A DNA stretch of 22,550 nt from a virus: positions 1 to 22,550 of IMG/VR virus record IMGVR_UViG_3300042382_000558; one strand, given 5' to 3'. The position numbers were made by a program, and so were the translations under genes. Below, in pieces: positions 11,806 to 18,604 of this stretch; position 1 is the first letter of the stretch, and the number at the start of each line of letters is the position of its first letter. The notes under the pieces were generated by a model. That model was not told the origin of the DNA, did not search any database, and was given only the letters and a program-made list of their open reading frames with translations.

Positions 11806-13099
11806 TGTCTGGCTCCTCCGTTGAAAGTGCCTTCTGTAGTTGCTCGATCCATTCGGACGATCCTTCACGCCTCAGCACGGGCGCGGCCTGGGGGAAAAAC
11901 GATTCCAAAAAGGCGAGGCAATCCGCCGGACTCATCTCCAGAAACGAATCGATCAACGGATTAACCTCGGGGTGTTGCGCGGCGAACGAGTCCGCAAATG
12001 TCGCCGCGGCTGCGGCTGGCGCGTCTGCCTGGCGGTATTGGATCACGGTTCCGAGCAGCGCTATCTCCGGTGACGGTCCGCGTTCTGGGGCGATCGTCGG
12101 GGGCGCTGGTTGTGGCGGTGGCGGTGCGACTGGTGGCGGGGCAGGGAAGCCGCCAGGGTTCTCGATCATCATCGGTTGGCGCATATCGCGCAGACCAGCG
12201 AACAACTGTTGAATTATCGCCGGACCATTGTCGAGCGCTGATTTAATTACCGGCCCCCAACTGTCTGCGTCTGACGGTTCTGGCGCGCCGAATAATCGCT
12301 TGCTGATTTTCTCGGAGAACTGCCCGATCACGTCGCTATTTGAGGTGATCAATTTGAGGAGCGCCGCCTCCTCGGTCAATTGCGCGGGCGGATTGACGAC
12401 TCCGCCGGAGACCTCCGGAAATAGCACCGTGCGAAGTTTGGCGAGCTCCTTCAAGTGCTCGATCGTCTCAGAAAATCCGGGCGGTGTCGGGATGTACGGG
12501 GCAGGGCTGGCGGTAGTGGGTGCGGTGCGGTCAACCTCGGCGATCACCTCCGGCGGCGGCGGTTCCAGGCTGATTACCTCCGGCCAATGTGCATGGATTC
12601 TTCCGTTTTTCTTGATCAGTACTCGGAAATGATTCGCCTTGTTTGGCCGGGCGAACTGTGACCGAATATCTTCGATAAAATCGACCGACATGGGTCGTGT
12701 TCCGCAATTGATCCGACGGGCCCCGGCATCGTGACGCCCGTCCTTTTCAAACGCTGGCAATCTCTCGACGATCATCGTCCAGGAGAATTGACGCTTCTCA
12801 ACCTGGAGGTCTCGGAGCATCTCCCCAATTGCGTCGGGATACTGGTCGCCGCTCTCGACCTGCGATGGCTGGCGATAGGGCGGCAGGACCGGAGACTCCA
12901 TGTAATCATCGTCTCCATCGTCCGGCGCGTGATACTCGACCAGCTCCGGTTCCGGCTCTGGGTCTGATTTCGTCTCGATCTCCTCGACCGGGACGGTTTT
13001 GGTGTAGGTGGTGGTTACGCGGTGGACCTGTCTCGCGACGGGGATTCCGTTCTCGACAGGCAGGGATTCAGGTACTTCGATATTTTTTTTTCTTGCCAT
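11792..13099 (-). CDS. Large acidic proline-rich protein, first gene of the leftward arm
   Basis: A 435-residue protein from ATG 13099 (GGTGA about 5 bases upstream); an ATG at 13114 has no ribosome site. A basic start (MARKKN) is followed by an acidic, Pro-rich disordered region (about 45-85). A compact basic segment (about 105-170) contains FSWTMIVERLPAF, RPNKANHFRVLIKKNG and IHAHWPEV, with the look of a small nucleic-acid-binding domain. Then come helices (about 205-290), a Pro-rich hinge (about 315-340) and a C-terminal helical domain. It is not recognised. As the first product of the leftward promoter and largest early gene, it may bind DNA or ssDNA or organise a replication or packaging complex; this is speculation. 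Confidence 0.72.
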   Translation of the reverse strand: MARKKNIEVPESLPVENGIPVARQVHRVTTTYTKTVPVEEIETKSDPEPEPELVEYHAPDDGDDDYMESPVLPPYRQPSQVESGDQYPDAIGEMLRDLQVEKRQFSWTMIVERLPAFEKDGRHDAGARRINCGTRPMSVDFIEDIRSQFARPNKANHFRVLIKKNGRIHAHWPEVISLEPPPPEVIAEVDRTAPTTASPAPYIPTPPGFSETIEHLKELAKLRTVLFPEVSGGVVNPPAQLTEEAALLKLITSNSDVIGQFSEKISKRLFGAPEPSDADSWGPVIKSALDNGPAIIQQLFAGLRDMRQPMMIENPGGFPAPPPVAPPPPQPAPPTIAPERGPSPEIALLGTVIQYRQADAPAAAAATFADSFAAQHPEVNPLIDSFLEMSPADCLAFLESFFPQAAPVLRREGSSEWIEQLQKALSTEEPDNEQA

Positions 13100-13105
13100 A
13101 CTTTC

Positions 13106-13156
13106 ACCAAGCATTTACACGTTTTTACCAAGTGATTCGCCAAGCGGCGACCAAGC
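13106..13156. promoter_or_regulatory. Four CCAAG repeats in the divergent promoter region (candidate operator)
   Basis: Copies of (A/G)CCAAG(C/T) begin at 13106, 13127, 13139 and 13150. All lie on the same strand; the last three are spaced 12 and 11 bases apart, about one helical turn. They lie downstream of the leftward -10 box and upstream of the rightward -35 box, where a bound regulator could repress leftward and influence rightward transcription. Confidence 0.5.
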
Positions 13157-13157
13157 T

Positions 13158-13185
13158 AGATTACAACGCTTTACAAAAAAAACAA
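13158..13185 (-). promoter_or_regulatory. Candidate leftward promoter of the early arm
   Basis: On the minus strand TTGTTT (13185-13180) and TAATCT (13163-13158) are separated by 16 bases. The same -10 hexamer occurs in the stronger promoter at 9906. The start of transcription would fall among the CCAAG repeats, about 50 bases before the ATG at 13099. Confidence 0.45.
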
Positions 13186-13214
13186 TTGACACCTGACATT
13201 TCCCGTGGTGATCT
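13186..13214 (+). promoter_or_regulatory. Candidate rightward promoter for the structural arm
   Basis: Consensus TTGACA (13186-13191), 17 bases, then TGATCT (13209-13214), a weak -10. TTGACACCTGA is shared with the promoter at 9906-9934. The mRNA would start about at the GGAGGT ribosome site (13221), leaving a very short leader. The weak -10 suggests need for an activator or an alternative late start. Confidence 0.45.
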
Positions 13215-13230
13215 GGTCGCGGAGGTACGA

Positions 13231-13764
13231 TTGATCACGTATGAACGATTACCTGATGGGATTCCGGGGACTATCCGAACGCTGGCGGCAATGGCGGCAG
13301 CGGTGCGCGGTGACGTTGGCCCGGATTATTGCGGGTATCGGGCAGAAGCGATCAGGCGCGCAGCTATCCGCATTTGCATGGGGATTCAGGGCCACGACTC
13401 ACAGGGCGAGCTCGGGGCCCTTTTTGAGTTTGTGCGTGACCAGGTCAAATATCGTGCGGACCCCTGGGATACTGAGAGAGTTCAGGACCCGTGCCAGACT
13501 CTGCTATTGGAGAGCGGCGACTGTGACGATAAATGTGTATTACTCGCGGCGCTGGTGGCGTCTCTGGGTTATTTGCCGCGTTTTGTCGTGCAGTCGCAGG
13601 ACCGTAAATTTTTTGACCATGTTTATTTAGAGGTGGAGCGGTCGGGGCAGTGGGTCGCGCTCGACCCTACAGCCGACGGCCAATCCGGGCTTGAATTGGC
13701 GACGGTCGGATGGCGAAACCCTACGGGGTGCGAATGGATTTATCAAATTTTTGAGGTGCGTTAA
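13231..13764 (+). CDS. Transglutaminase-fold cysteine peptidase-like protein
   Basis: A 177-residue protein. The start is TTG 13231, four bases after GGAGGT; the frame stays open further upstream but only through the divergent promoter. The transglutaminase-like (papain-clan) triad is plain: Cys98 in ESGDCDDK followed by a helix CVLLAALVASLGY, His130 in FFDHVYLEV, and Asp145 in WVALDPTADG. Members of this fold act as cysteine proteases, amidases or crosslinking enzymes. In phages they are usually uncharacterised and near structural genes. It is the first gene of the structural arm, overlapping the next by one base, so a role in virion maturation (proteolysis or crosslinking) is attractive. 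Possible substrates are the NP-punctuated proteins encoded downstream. Family is firm; substrate is inference. Confidence 0.85.
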   Translation: MITYERLPDGIPGTIRTLAAMAAAVRGDVGPDYCGYRAEAIRRAAIRICMGIQGHDSQGELGALFEFVRDQVKYRADPWDTERVQDPCQTLLLESGDCDDKCVLLAALVASLGYLPRFVVQSQDRKFFDHVYLEVERSGQWVALDPTADGQSGLELATVGWRNPTGCEWIYQIFEVR

Positions 13765-14033
13765 TGGATTATCTTTACGGCTATCAGGACCCGGCATGGC
13801 TTCAGATTGCAAACCGCGGCATCGACGTTCTCGGCGCTCGATACGGGCAGGGACAATATACGTCTCCCGATAATCCGATGTATCGGCAGGGCGGCGGCGG
13901 GGGTATAGTCGCCACTGGTCCAGCGCTTACGCCTGGCGCGGTGTCAGGGCAGGGATTTCAAATCAATTGGTGGGCTGCGGCTCTCGGCGGTGTTTTGATC
14001 GGGGCATTTCTGCTCGGTCGGAAGGGCAGGTAA
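13764..14033 (+). CDS. Small tail-anchored membrane protein
   Basis: An 89-residue protein beginning in the TAATG overlap, with GAGGTG as ribosome site. The N-terminal part is Tyr/Gly/Gln-rich (MDYLYGYQDPAWLQ), then a Gly-rich linker. A C-terminal membrane helix (about 69-84, WWAAALGGVLIGAFLL) ends with the basic tail GRKGR. This is the first of five consecutive genes with the same plan: soluble N-part, one C-terminal helix, basic end. The plan predicts a protein held in a membrane with the N-part on one side, as for minor proteins of membrane-containing phages. YGYQDP recurs in the 242-residue protein. Confidence 0.75.
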   Translation: MDYLYGYQDPAWLQIANRGIDVLGARYGQGQYTSPDNPMYRQGGGGGIVATGPALTPGAVSGQGFQINWWAAALGGVLIGAFLLGRKGR

Positions 14034-14037
14034 CTGT

Positions 14038-14514
14038 ATGGCCTGGCGTGGACATCTCAGAAGTCGCGGACTCGGTGAGGCTCTCCCGATCCGCCTGGTG
14101 ATCGATAATCCGATTCAGGTAGTCGGGCAGCGCGGGACATATCGCGTAATCGGCGCGCCGCCAGACGCAGAAATATTCTGGTCGAGCTACAAAAATGGCG
14201 TGGCAACCGGCGAACTCAACGCCAGCTATGGGCATAAGGTCGAGCCAAACGGAACCGCCTCGATCTCGATGGGCGCGCCGTGGACGGACGACCAGACGGG
14301 CAATTGGATCAAGGAAATTTTGGTCAAGGATGCCGCCGGAAACATCTCGACAGCAATGGTCCCGTTTACGGTTATCGGTGCTGGCAGCGGTGCAGCGGCC
14401 CCGGCCCCGGCATCAACAAACCCCCTTACCAGCTCGATCAATATCGCCGGGATCAATATCCCGGTCTGGGTCCCCGTCGCGGCAGTGGTCGCCGTGGTTG
14501 CGATGAAAAAGTAA
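14038..14514 (+). CDS. Tail-anchored membrane protein with beta-sandwich ectodomain
   Basis: A 158-residue protein. Residues about 17-115 look like one Ig-like beta-sandwich: alternating strands with EIFWSSYKNGV, GTASISMGAPW and WIKEILVKDAAGN. An Ala/Pro/Ser linker (about 118-130) and a C-terminal membrane helix (about 138-156, IPVWVPVAAVVAVVAM) end in KK. AGG lies upstream at some distance, so the start is moderately supported. It is probably an envelope or membrane-to-capsid bridging protein. Its end lies in a 14-bp direct duplication that also contains the next gene's start. Confidence 0.72.
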   Translation: MAWRGHLRSRGLGEALPIRLVIDNPIQVVGQRGTYRVIGAPPDAEIFWSSYKNGVATGELNASYGHKVEPNGTASISMGAPWTDDQTGNWIKEILVKDAAGNISTAMVPFTVIGAGSGAAAPAPASTNPLTSSINIAGINIPVWVPVAAVVAVVAMKK

Positions 14515-14536
14515 AAATGAACAAGTAAAAATGAAC
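14509..14536 (+). repeat. 14-bp tandem duplication covering a stop and a start codon
   Basis: AAGTAAAAATGAAC occurs twice in direct succession (14509-14522 and 14523-14536). The first copy holds the stop of the 158-residue gene and creates a three-codon minicistron (ATG AAC AAG TAA, 14517-14528). The second copy holds the start of the 242-residue gene. Confidence 0.9.
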
Positions 14537-15259
14537 AAACGACGCGCCATCCCCATTCCGTTTCTCGTTCCTGGTGTCCTGCGACGCAAACCGCTAGGGC
14601 TCGGATTTTTGCCGTCTGGCGAGTCGGGCGACGGAGATAGATTTACTGATTTTTGGGACCCCTACGATTACATGTCTCCTCGTGATAGTGGGTGGTATGG
14701 CGCGGGCGGTGGTGGTGATTATTATTACCAGCCCATAACCTATGATTACGGGTATCAGGACCCCGGCGGTTCCGGCGGCTATGGCCCCGGAGATACTATT
14801 TACATGCCCCCGACTACTGAGCGACTCCCGTTACCAAGATCAGACTGGGACCCGCTGCATCTTTTCACGCCATGGCTATACGATCCGGGCATCTACGATT
14901 TTACGTATGATCCCGGTATCCCGCCGGTCCCACGCTCGGGAGCAACGACCCCACGCAGACCGACGACGCCGACGACCCCGACGACTCCGCCGCGGCGACC
15001 GTCGCCAGGTAGCAGCGGGACGACCAGACCGACCCCGCAGAATCAGCAGTGTAGAGCGCCGTTTATTTTTGACGCGAAAAATAAAAAATGCGTGTTGCCG
15101 CCGTGTCCAGCAGGACAGGCGTTTTCGATCTCGCAAAATAAATGCGTCCCGATTCCACAGTTGACCGCGGAGGATGAGGTCAAAGAGCCTTTCCCATGGT
15201 GGTTTGTCGTGCTGATTGGAACCGGTCTGGTAATTGCGACATCGAGACCGAAAAAGTAA
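14531..15259 (+). CDS. Tail-anchored membrane protein with Thr-Pro linker and Cys motif
   Basis: A 242-residue protein. The first half is Tyr/Asp/Pro/Gly-rich, with YDYGYQDPGGSGGYGPGD about 74-91, and probably extended. A Thr-Pro linker (PTTPTTPTTPP, about 144-154) precedes a four-Cys segment (about 175-205, CRAPFIF, KKCVLPPCPAG, NKCVPI) that could form two disulfides. The C-terminal membrane helix (about 220-238, PWWFVVLIGTGLVIAT) ends SRPKK. No Shine-Dalgarno site precedes ATG 14531; initiation may depend on coupling through the minicistron. The linker-plus-anchor layout is shared with the lysozyme. Possible vertex, spike or membrane protein; not recognised by family. Confidence 0.7.
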   Translation: MNKRRAIPIPFLVPGVLRRKPLGLGFLPSGESGDGDRFTDFWDPYDYMSPRDSGWYGAGGGGDYYYQPITYDYGYQDPGGSGGYGPGDTIYMPPTTERLPLPRSDWDPLHLFTPWLYDPGIYDFTYDPGIPPVPRSGATTPRRPTTPTTPTTPPRRPSPGSSGTTRPTPQNQQCRAPFIFDAKNKKCVLPPCPAGQAFSISQNKCVPIPQLTAEDEVKEPFPWWFVVLIGTGLVIATSRPKK

Positions 15260-15820
15260 ATGTGTGACTGCATGCAAAATTCAGGACTTGGAGCAATAAC
15301 AGGCAGACCCGTCCACGTTGGCGCGCCGTTTGAGTTGGGCGTTGAGCTGGGGAATGTCCTTTTCGCGACGGAGGCAACCAGGATGCCGACGCTCCTCACG
15401 GAGATCGAAAGCAAACTAGCGGCCTCTGGATATATCTCCGGCCTGATTCGCGCTTATCAACTCTCTGGGACGATTAACCCATTTATCGTTATCGCTGGCG
15501 GGAGTGGTCGCGAATATGGTTCTGATCTCGATCTGAGAGACGCGGTGTTATCGGTGCTCGACGGGATAATGCGTGGCATCGGGAGCAACATCAATTACGC
15601 GAGTGTGACGTTTACCGCGCAGACCTACGACCCGCAGACCGGACAAACGACAGTCTCGACGACTCCGGCCCCGCGTGACGCTGTCACCGGTGGCGTCGGG
15701 GGAACTCTCGACCAGGTCGGGCAGACTCTCGGCGGCTGGTTCGCGACGGATTCACAGACCGGATTGATAATTGGTGGGATTGGCCTTCTCGGGCTGGTGT
15801 TATTGCTGAAACGAATATGA
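15260..15820 (+). CDS. Tail-anchored membrane protein
   Basis: A 186-residue protein starting right after the previous stop (TAAATG), without a clear ribosome site. The N-terminus MCDCMQN has two cysteines; an in-frame ATG at 15272 is an alternative start. An alpha/beta soluble part (about 25-115) includes LLTEIESKLAASGYISGLI and FIVIAGGSGREYG. A Thr/Gly linker and a C-terminal membrane helix (about 166-183, TGLIIGGIGLLGLVLLL) end KRI. It overlaps the next start (ATGA). Role as a virion membrane protein is inferred from the five-gene series. Confidence 0.7.
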   Translation: MCDCMQNSGLGAITGRPVHVGAPFELGVELGNVLFATEATRMPTLLTEIESKLAASGYISGLIRAYQLSGTINPFIVIAGGSGREYGSDLDLRDAVLSVLDGIMRGIGSNINYASVTFTAQTYDPQTGQTTVSTTPAPRDAVTGGVGGTLDQVGQTLGGWFATDSQTGLIIGGIGLLGLVLLLKRI

Positions 15821-16314
15821 AACGAATAATTGCCACGCTCAAACTCAATTTTGCACCGTCCACAACGGGCCCCGGTCCGCTTCTGTGGTCTTCTCCGGCT
15901 GTCCAGGTGTCGGCGGCGGAGGGGCTGGCGCGATTGATTGCGGCTCTCGGTCCTGAGTATGTGCAGGGTTCCGGCGAGATTTTAACCAATACTGGATTCG
16001 CGATTGTTCGATTGACAGTCACCGACCGCGGAGTTGAGATCGTGCGGAATTTTTGGGATGTGAAATCCGTTCAATCTGACACCTTGGCTTCAACATTTGT
16101 GCAGCCTGACATGACGAATGCCCCGGTGTACTCGACAAGCCCCGTCCAGACCGCGATACCTGTCCCGACGGTGGGTGTGTCACTGCCTGGAGCTGGCGCG
16201 GCGCTGGGAGTACCGCCGACGATGGCGACGACCGACGCGGGGGAGGTTCCAAACTGGCTATTGTGGGGCGGACTGATCGCGATTGGATTTTATTTGATGA
16301 AGGGGACTCGATGA
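15817..16314 (+). CDS. Tail-anchored membrane protein
   Basis: A 165-residue protein overlapping its neighbours by four bases at both ends (ATGA). The N-terminal domain (about 1-90) is mixed alpha/beta with AEGLARLIAALGPEYV and a beta pair (FAIVRLTVTDRGVEIV). A Pro/Val-rich linker (about 95-140) leads to a C-terminal membrane helix (about 146-161, NWLLWGGLIAIGFYLM) ending KGTR. Last of the consecutive tail-anchored series. No homologue recognised. Confidence 0.7.
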   Translation: MKRIIATLKLNFAPSTTGPGPLLWSSPAVQVSAAEGLARLIAALGPEYVQGSGEILTNTGFAIVRLTVTDRGVEIVRNFWDVKSVQSDTLASTFVQPDMTNAPVYSTSPVQTAIPVPTVGVSLPGAGAALGVPPTMATTDAGEVPNWLLWGGLIAIGFYLMKGTR

Positions 16315-17156
16315 GAAAAGCAACGACAAAAAAACGCAATCCGCGATACGTCGCGACAGATGAAAGCGGTTATGAGCTGGCATTTATTCCGGCTTTCAAC
16401 GCTGCTGAGGCTTTGAAAATTGCTAAAAAACGATACCCTGGGCGAAAGCTGAAAATTACAAAAGTCGATGAACAGATGTACATCGGGCGAGGCGCGAAAG
16501 AGCTGGAAGCAAAAGAGCGACAGCTCCGGAGAATTGCACGCGCGGGAAGTCGCAAGCGTAACCCCCTCGGAGACGCGGACGCCGCGAATCTCTACCATGA
16601 GCTAAATCAGGCGGGGCAGGGATTCGCCATCGGTGAGGATTACGACGACATCGGCACGGCCTCGGCGGCCAGTGGCTGGCACGTCGTGCATCGATACACG
16701 ATATCTCTCCTCCTCGCGGAAGATCCTGCGGGACGGCAGTTTCTCGTTGGCGGTGACGGGCAGGGGCGCGGACCGTGGGCGGTCTCAGTCCCGCGAGAGA
16801 ATCCCCGTCGTGGAGTGGCGCGAACCGTCACCCGGCGCGCAGTGGCGCGGGGCGTAGTCCAGCCGCGACGGCGCAACGCAACGCATATCCACGCGGATAA
16901 AATCGATCATCTGGACGTGGCGAAAATTCATAATCCTTCTGATGAAGATGAATATGTCCGCCTGGTATTTGAGGGGCGCGAGGGACTGATAGACGAATAT
17001 TATTTGGCGGACGATGAACGCACAGAAACATTAATCGCCATGAAATATGGCCCCGGATTGCATACCATGCCAGCCTATTACGGCTCAGATCCGGATGAAC
17101 TTGGTGATCCTACGGTTTACACCAAGACAGGTCATTACGTTACTTTTGAAGTTTAG
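16311..17156 (+). CDS. Basic modular protein punctuated by (K/R)NP motifs
   Basis: A 281-residue protein from ATG 16311 (AAGGGG about 6 bases upstream, ATGA overlap). Basic junctions separate compact segments: KKRNP at 7-11, RKRNP at 81-85, RENPRRG at 162-168, and PRRRNA at 185-190. Between them lie a small alpha/beta module (about 12-60, FNAAEALKIAKKRYPG), a helical stretch, a second module (about 86-160) with SLLLAEDPAGRQFLVGG, and a C-terminal acidic module (about 191-281) with EYVRLVFEGREGLIDEYY. It looks like domains joined by cleavable or DNA-contacting basic linkers. It shares this punctuation with the next two gene products. Not recognised as a named family; virion-interior location is inferred. 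Confidence 0.75.
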   Translation: MRKATTKKRNPRYVATDESGYELAFIPAFNAAEALKIAKKRYPGRKLKITKVDEQMYIGRGAKELEAKERQLRRIARAGSRKRNPLGDADAANLYHELNQAGQGFAIGEDYDDIGTASAASGWHVVHRYTISLLLAEDPAGRQFLVGGDGQGRGPWAVSVPRENPRRGVARTVTRRAVARGVVQPRRRNATHIHADKIDHLDVAKIHNPSDEDEYVRLVFEGREGLIDEYYLADDERTETLIAMKYGPGLHTMPAYYGSDPDELGDPTVYTKTGHYVTFEV

Positions 17157-17162
17157 GTGAAT

Positions 17163-18563
17163 ATGAGTCCACGCATTCAACGAAAACGCAAACGGCGCAA
17201 CCCTTACAACTCGCGCGGCGAATGGGTGATGGATCTCAATCACGTCCCAGGCGTAGATCCAGAGCTGGACGCGCTCTATTCCGATCCAGAGTTACGCGCG
17301 CTGGAATACGAACTGGAGCATGACGCGCGTCATCAGCTATTGCGGGACCTTGTGTTGAGCGGTGAGGCGACCGCGACCGAAATCAGCGAGTACAACAGCG
17401 ATGAACGACCCCGACGACTGATTCGGCGCGCGCTGGAGATTGGAGATTCTCGACGAAAAAACCCCCGGCGCCGTAACGCGCTTGACCGCGACTCCGATCA
17501 CCCGATTGAGGTAACGCGCCATTATCGAACGGGCCCCCCTGGGTATCTGTCACCGTGGCAGCGCGCCGCCAGTATGGGGCAGAATGAATTATTTTCGACG
17601 GGCATCGCCCTATCCAGTCGGGCGGCGGACCGGCTCAAATCGCGGAATCCTGGCGTTACAAAAGCGGCATATAAGGCGGGATTGAAAGAGGCGACGGCGG
17701 CGCAGCTCGGGAAGCTCGCGCGGATTGGACTCAGAACCGGGCACACAGTCGCGGAGGTCAAATCCGACTTGAAGGCGACCGGACGATTCACCGCGGCGCA
17801 GATAACGCGCGGACTCGACCAGGCTACAGCAGCAGAAAAGCGACAGAACCCAAAGCGGCGCGGGAATAAAGAGACGCAGGTCGCAATTGCTTTCAAGACC
17901 GACAAACGCGGAAAGACCCTTGCTTATAAATACTCTCCATCTGCTTCGCGATGGATCAAAACGGGACTCGATCAGGCGCGCATGATGATCTCGACGGGGC
18001 AAGCAAAGCAGGTTGATTACCTGTCACGCGTGACATCCGAGACGCTAAAGCAGCCGTACCAGAAGCATTCCGACACATGGATTGAAGACGTTCCGAGTAG
18101 TAGCAAATACGTCAACCCCGGAAAGGGCAGTCGCAAAACTCGCGAAATTTACGAGAAATTCAACGGTCGCCCGGCGCGAAAAACGACAACCACGACCGCG
18201 CCAAAAGGTACGCCCAAAAATGTCGCCAAGCTGGGCGCGCTCCGCCTGATCAAAACGACCGACGGGCGCAAATGGGCATTTTCCGGCGCTGGCGCGCCTG
18301 ACCTGGCTGCGGATTCTCGCGGACGGCTCCATGTAGTGGGTGGCAGCTATCGCGCAAATCCGGCGGGCGAACACGTCGGAGAGATCGAGCAGATCGAGTA
18401 CGAGACCCGGAAACCGCATCTCGGACAGCCCAAGCAGACAATTTATTATCATCGTCTCGGTGAGGAGGGCGGCAAGCGCCCGCGCCTGGTGATCGACCGT
18501 GAGGGACTCATAAAAATTCACGGCGGCGACTACCGCATAGAGGCGGACGGAATCCACGACTAA
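17163..18563 (+). CDS. Large basic modular protein with repeated NP motifs
   Basis: A 466-residue protein from ATG 17163 (AGGTGA immediately upstream); GTG 17157 is an alternative adding two residues. NP motifs recur at 13-14 (RKRRNP), 100-101 (RRKNPRRRN), 162-163 (KSRNP), 229-230 (KRQNPKRR), 318-319 (YVNPGKG) and 399-400 (YRANPAG), dividing it into segments of roughly 60-90 residues. The segment 164-225 is helical (LGKLARIGLRTGHTVAEV, then ITRGLDQATAAE); 236-315 and 352-398 look alpha/beta. The punctuation suggests a polyprotein processed in virion assembly, or a DNA-bound scaffold. No catalytic motif is seen. Function inferred from pattern and neighbours only. Confidence 0.75.
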   Translation: MSPRIQRKRKRRNPYNSRGEWVMDLNHVPGVDPELDALYSDPELRALEYELEHDARHQLLRDLVLSGEATATEISEYNSDERPRRLIRRALEIGDSRRKNPRRRNALDRDSDHPIEVTRHYRTGPPGYLSPWQRAASMGQNELFSTGIALSSRAADRLKSRNPGVTKAAYKAGLKEATAAQLGKLARIGLRTGHTVAEVKSDLKATGRFTAAQITRGLDQATAAEKRQNPKRRGNKETQVAIAFKTDKRGKTLAYKYSPSASRWIKTGLDQARMMISTGQAKQVDYLSRVTSETLKQPYQKHSDTWIEDVPSSSKYVNPGKGSRKTREIYEKFNGRPARKTTTTTAPKGTPKNVAKLGALRLIKTTDGRKWAFSGAGAPDLAADSRGRLHVVGGSYRANPAGEHVGEIEQIEYETRKPHLGQPKQTIYYHRLGEEGGKRPRLVIDREGLIKIHGGDYRIEADGIHD

Positions 18564-18604
18564 CGCGCACGCGCGCAGACCGCCATCCGGCGGGAAGGGG
18601 GCAT

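Noticed and set aside
11238-12212. A 324-residue plus-strand open frame
   Set aside because: It lies opposite three overlapping minus-strand genes with good ribosome sites, and its low-complexity Arg/Ser/Gly sequence has no domain character.
12829-13230. Upstream extension of the TGase-like gene
   Set aside because: The frame is open, but the extension crosses the divergent promoter region and the antisense first gene. The conserved domain and ribosome site place the start at TTG 13231.
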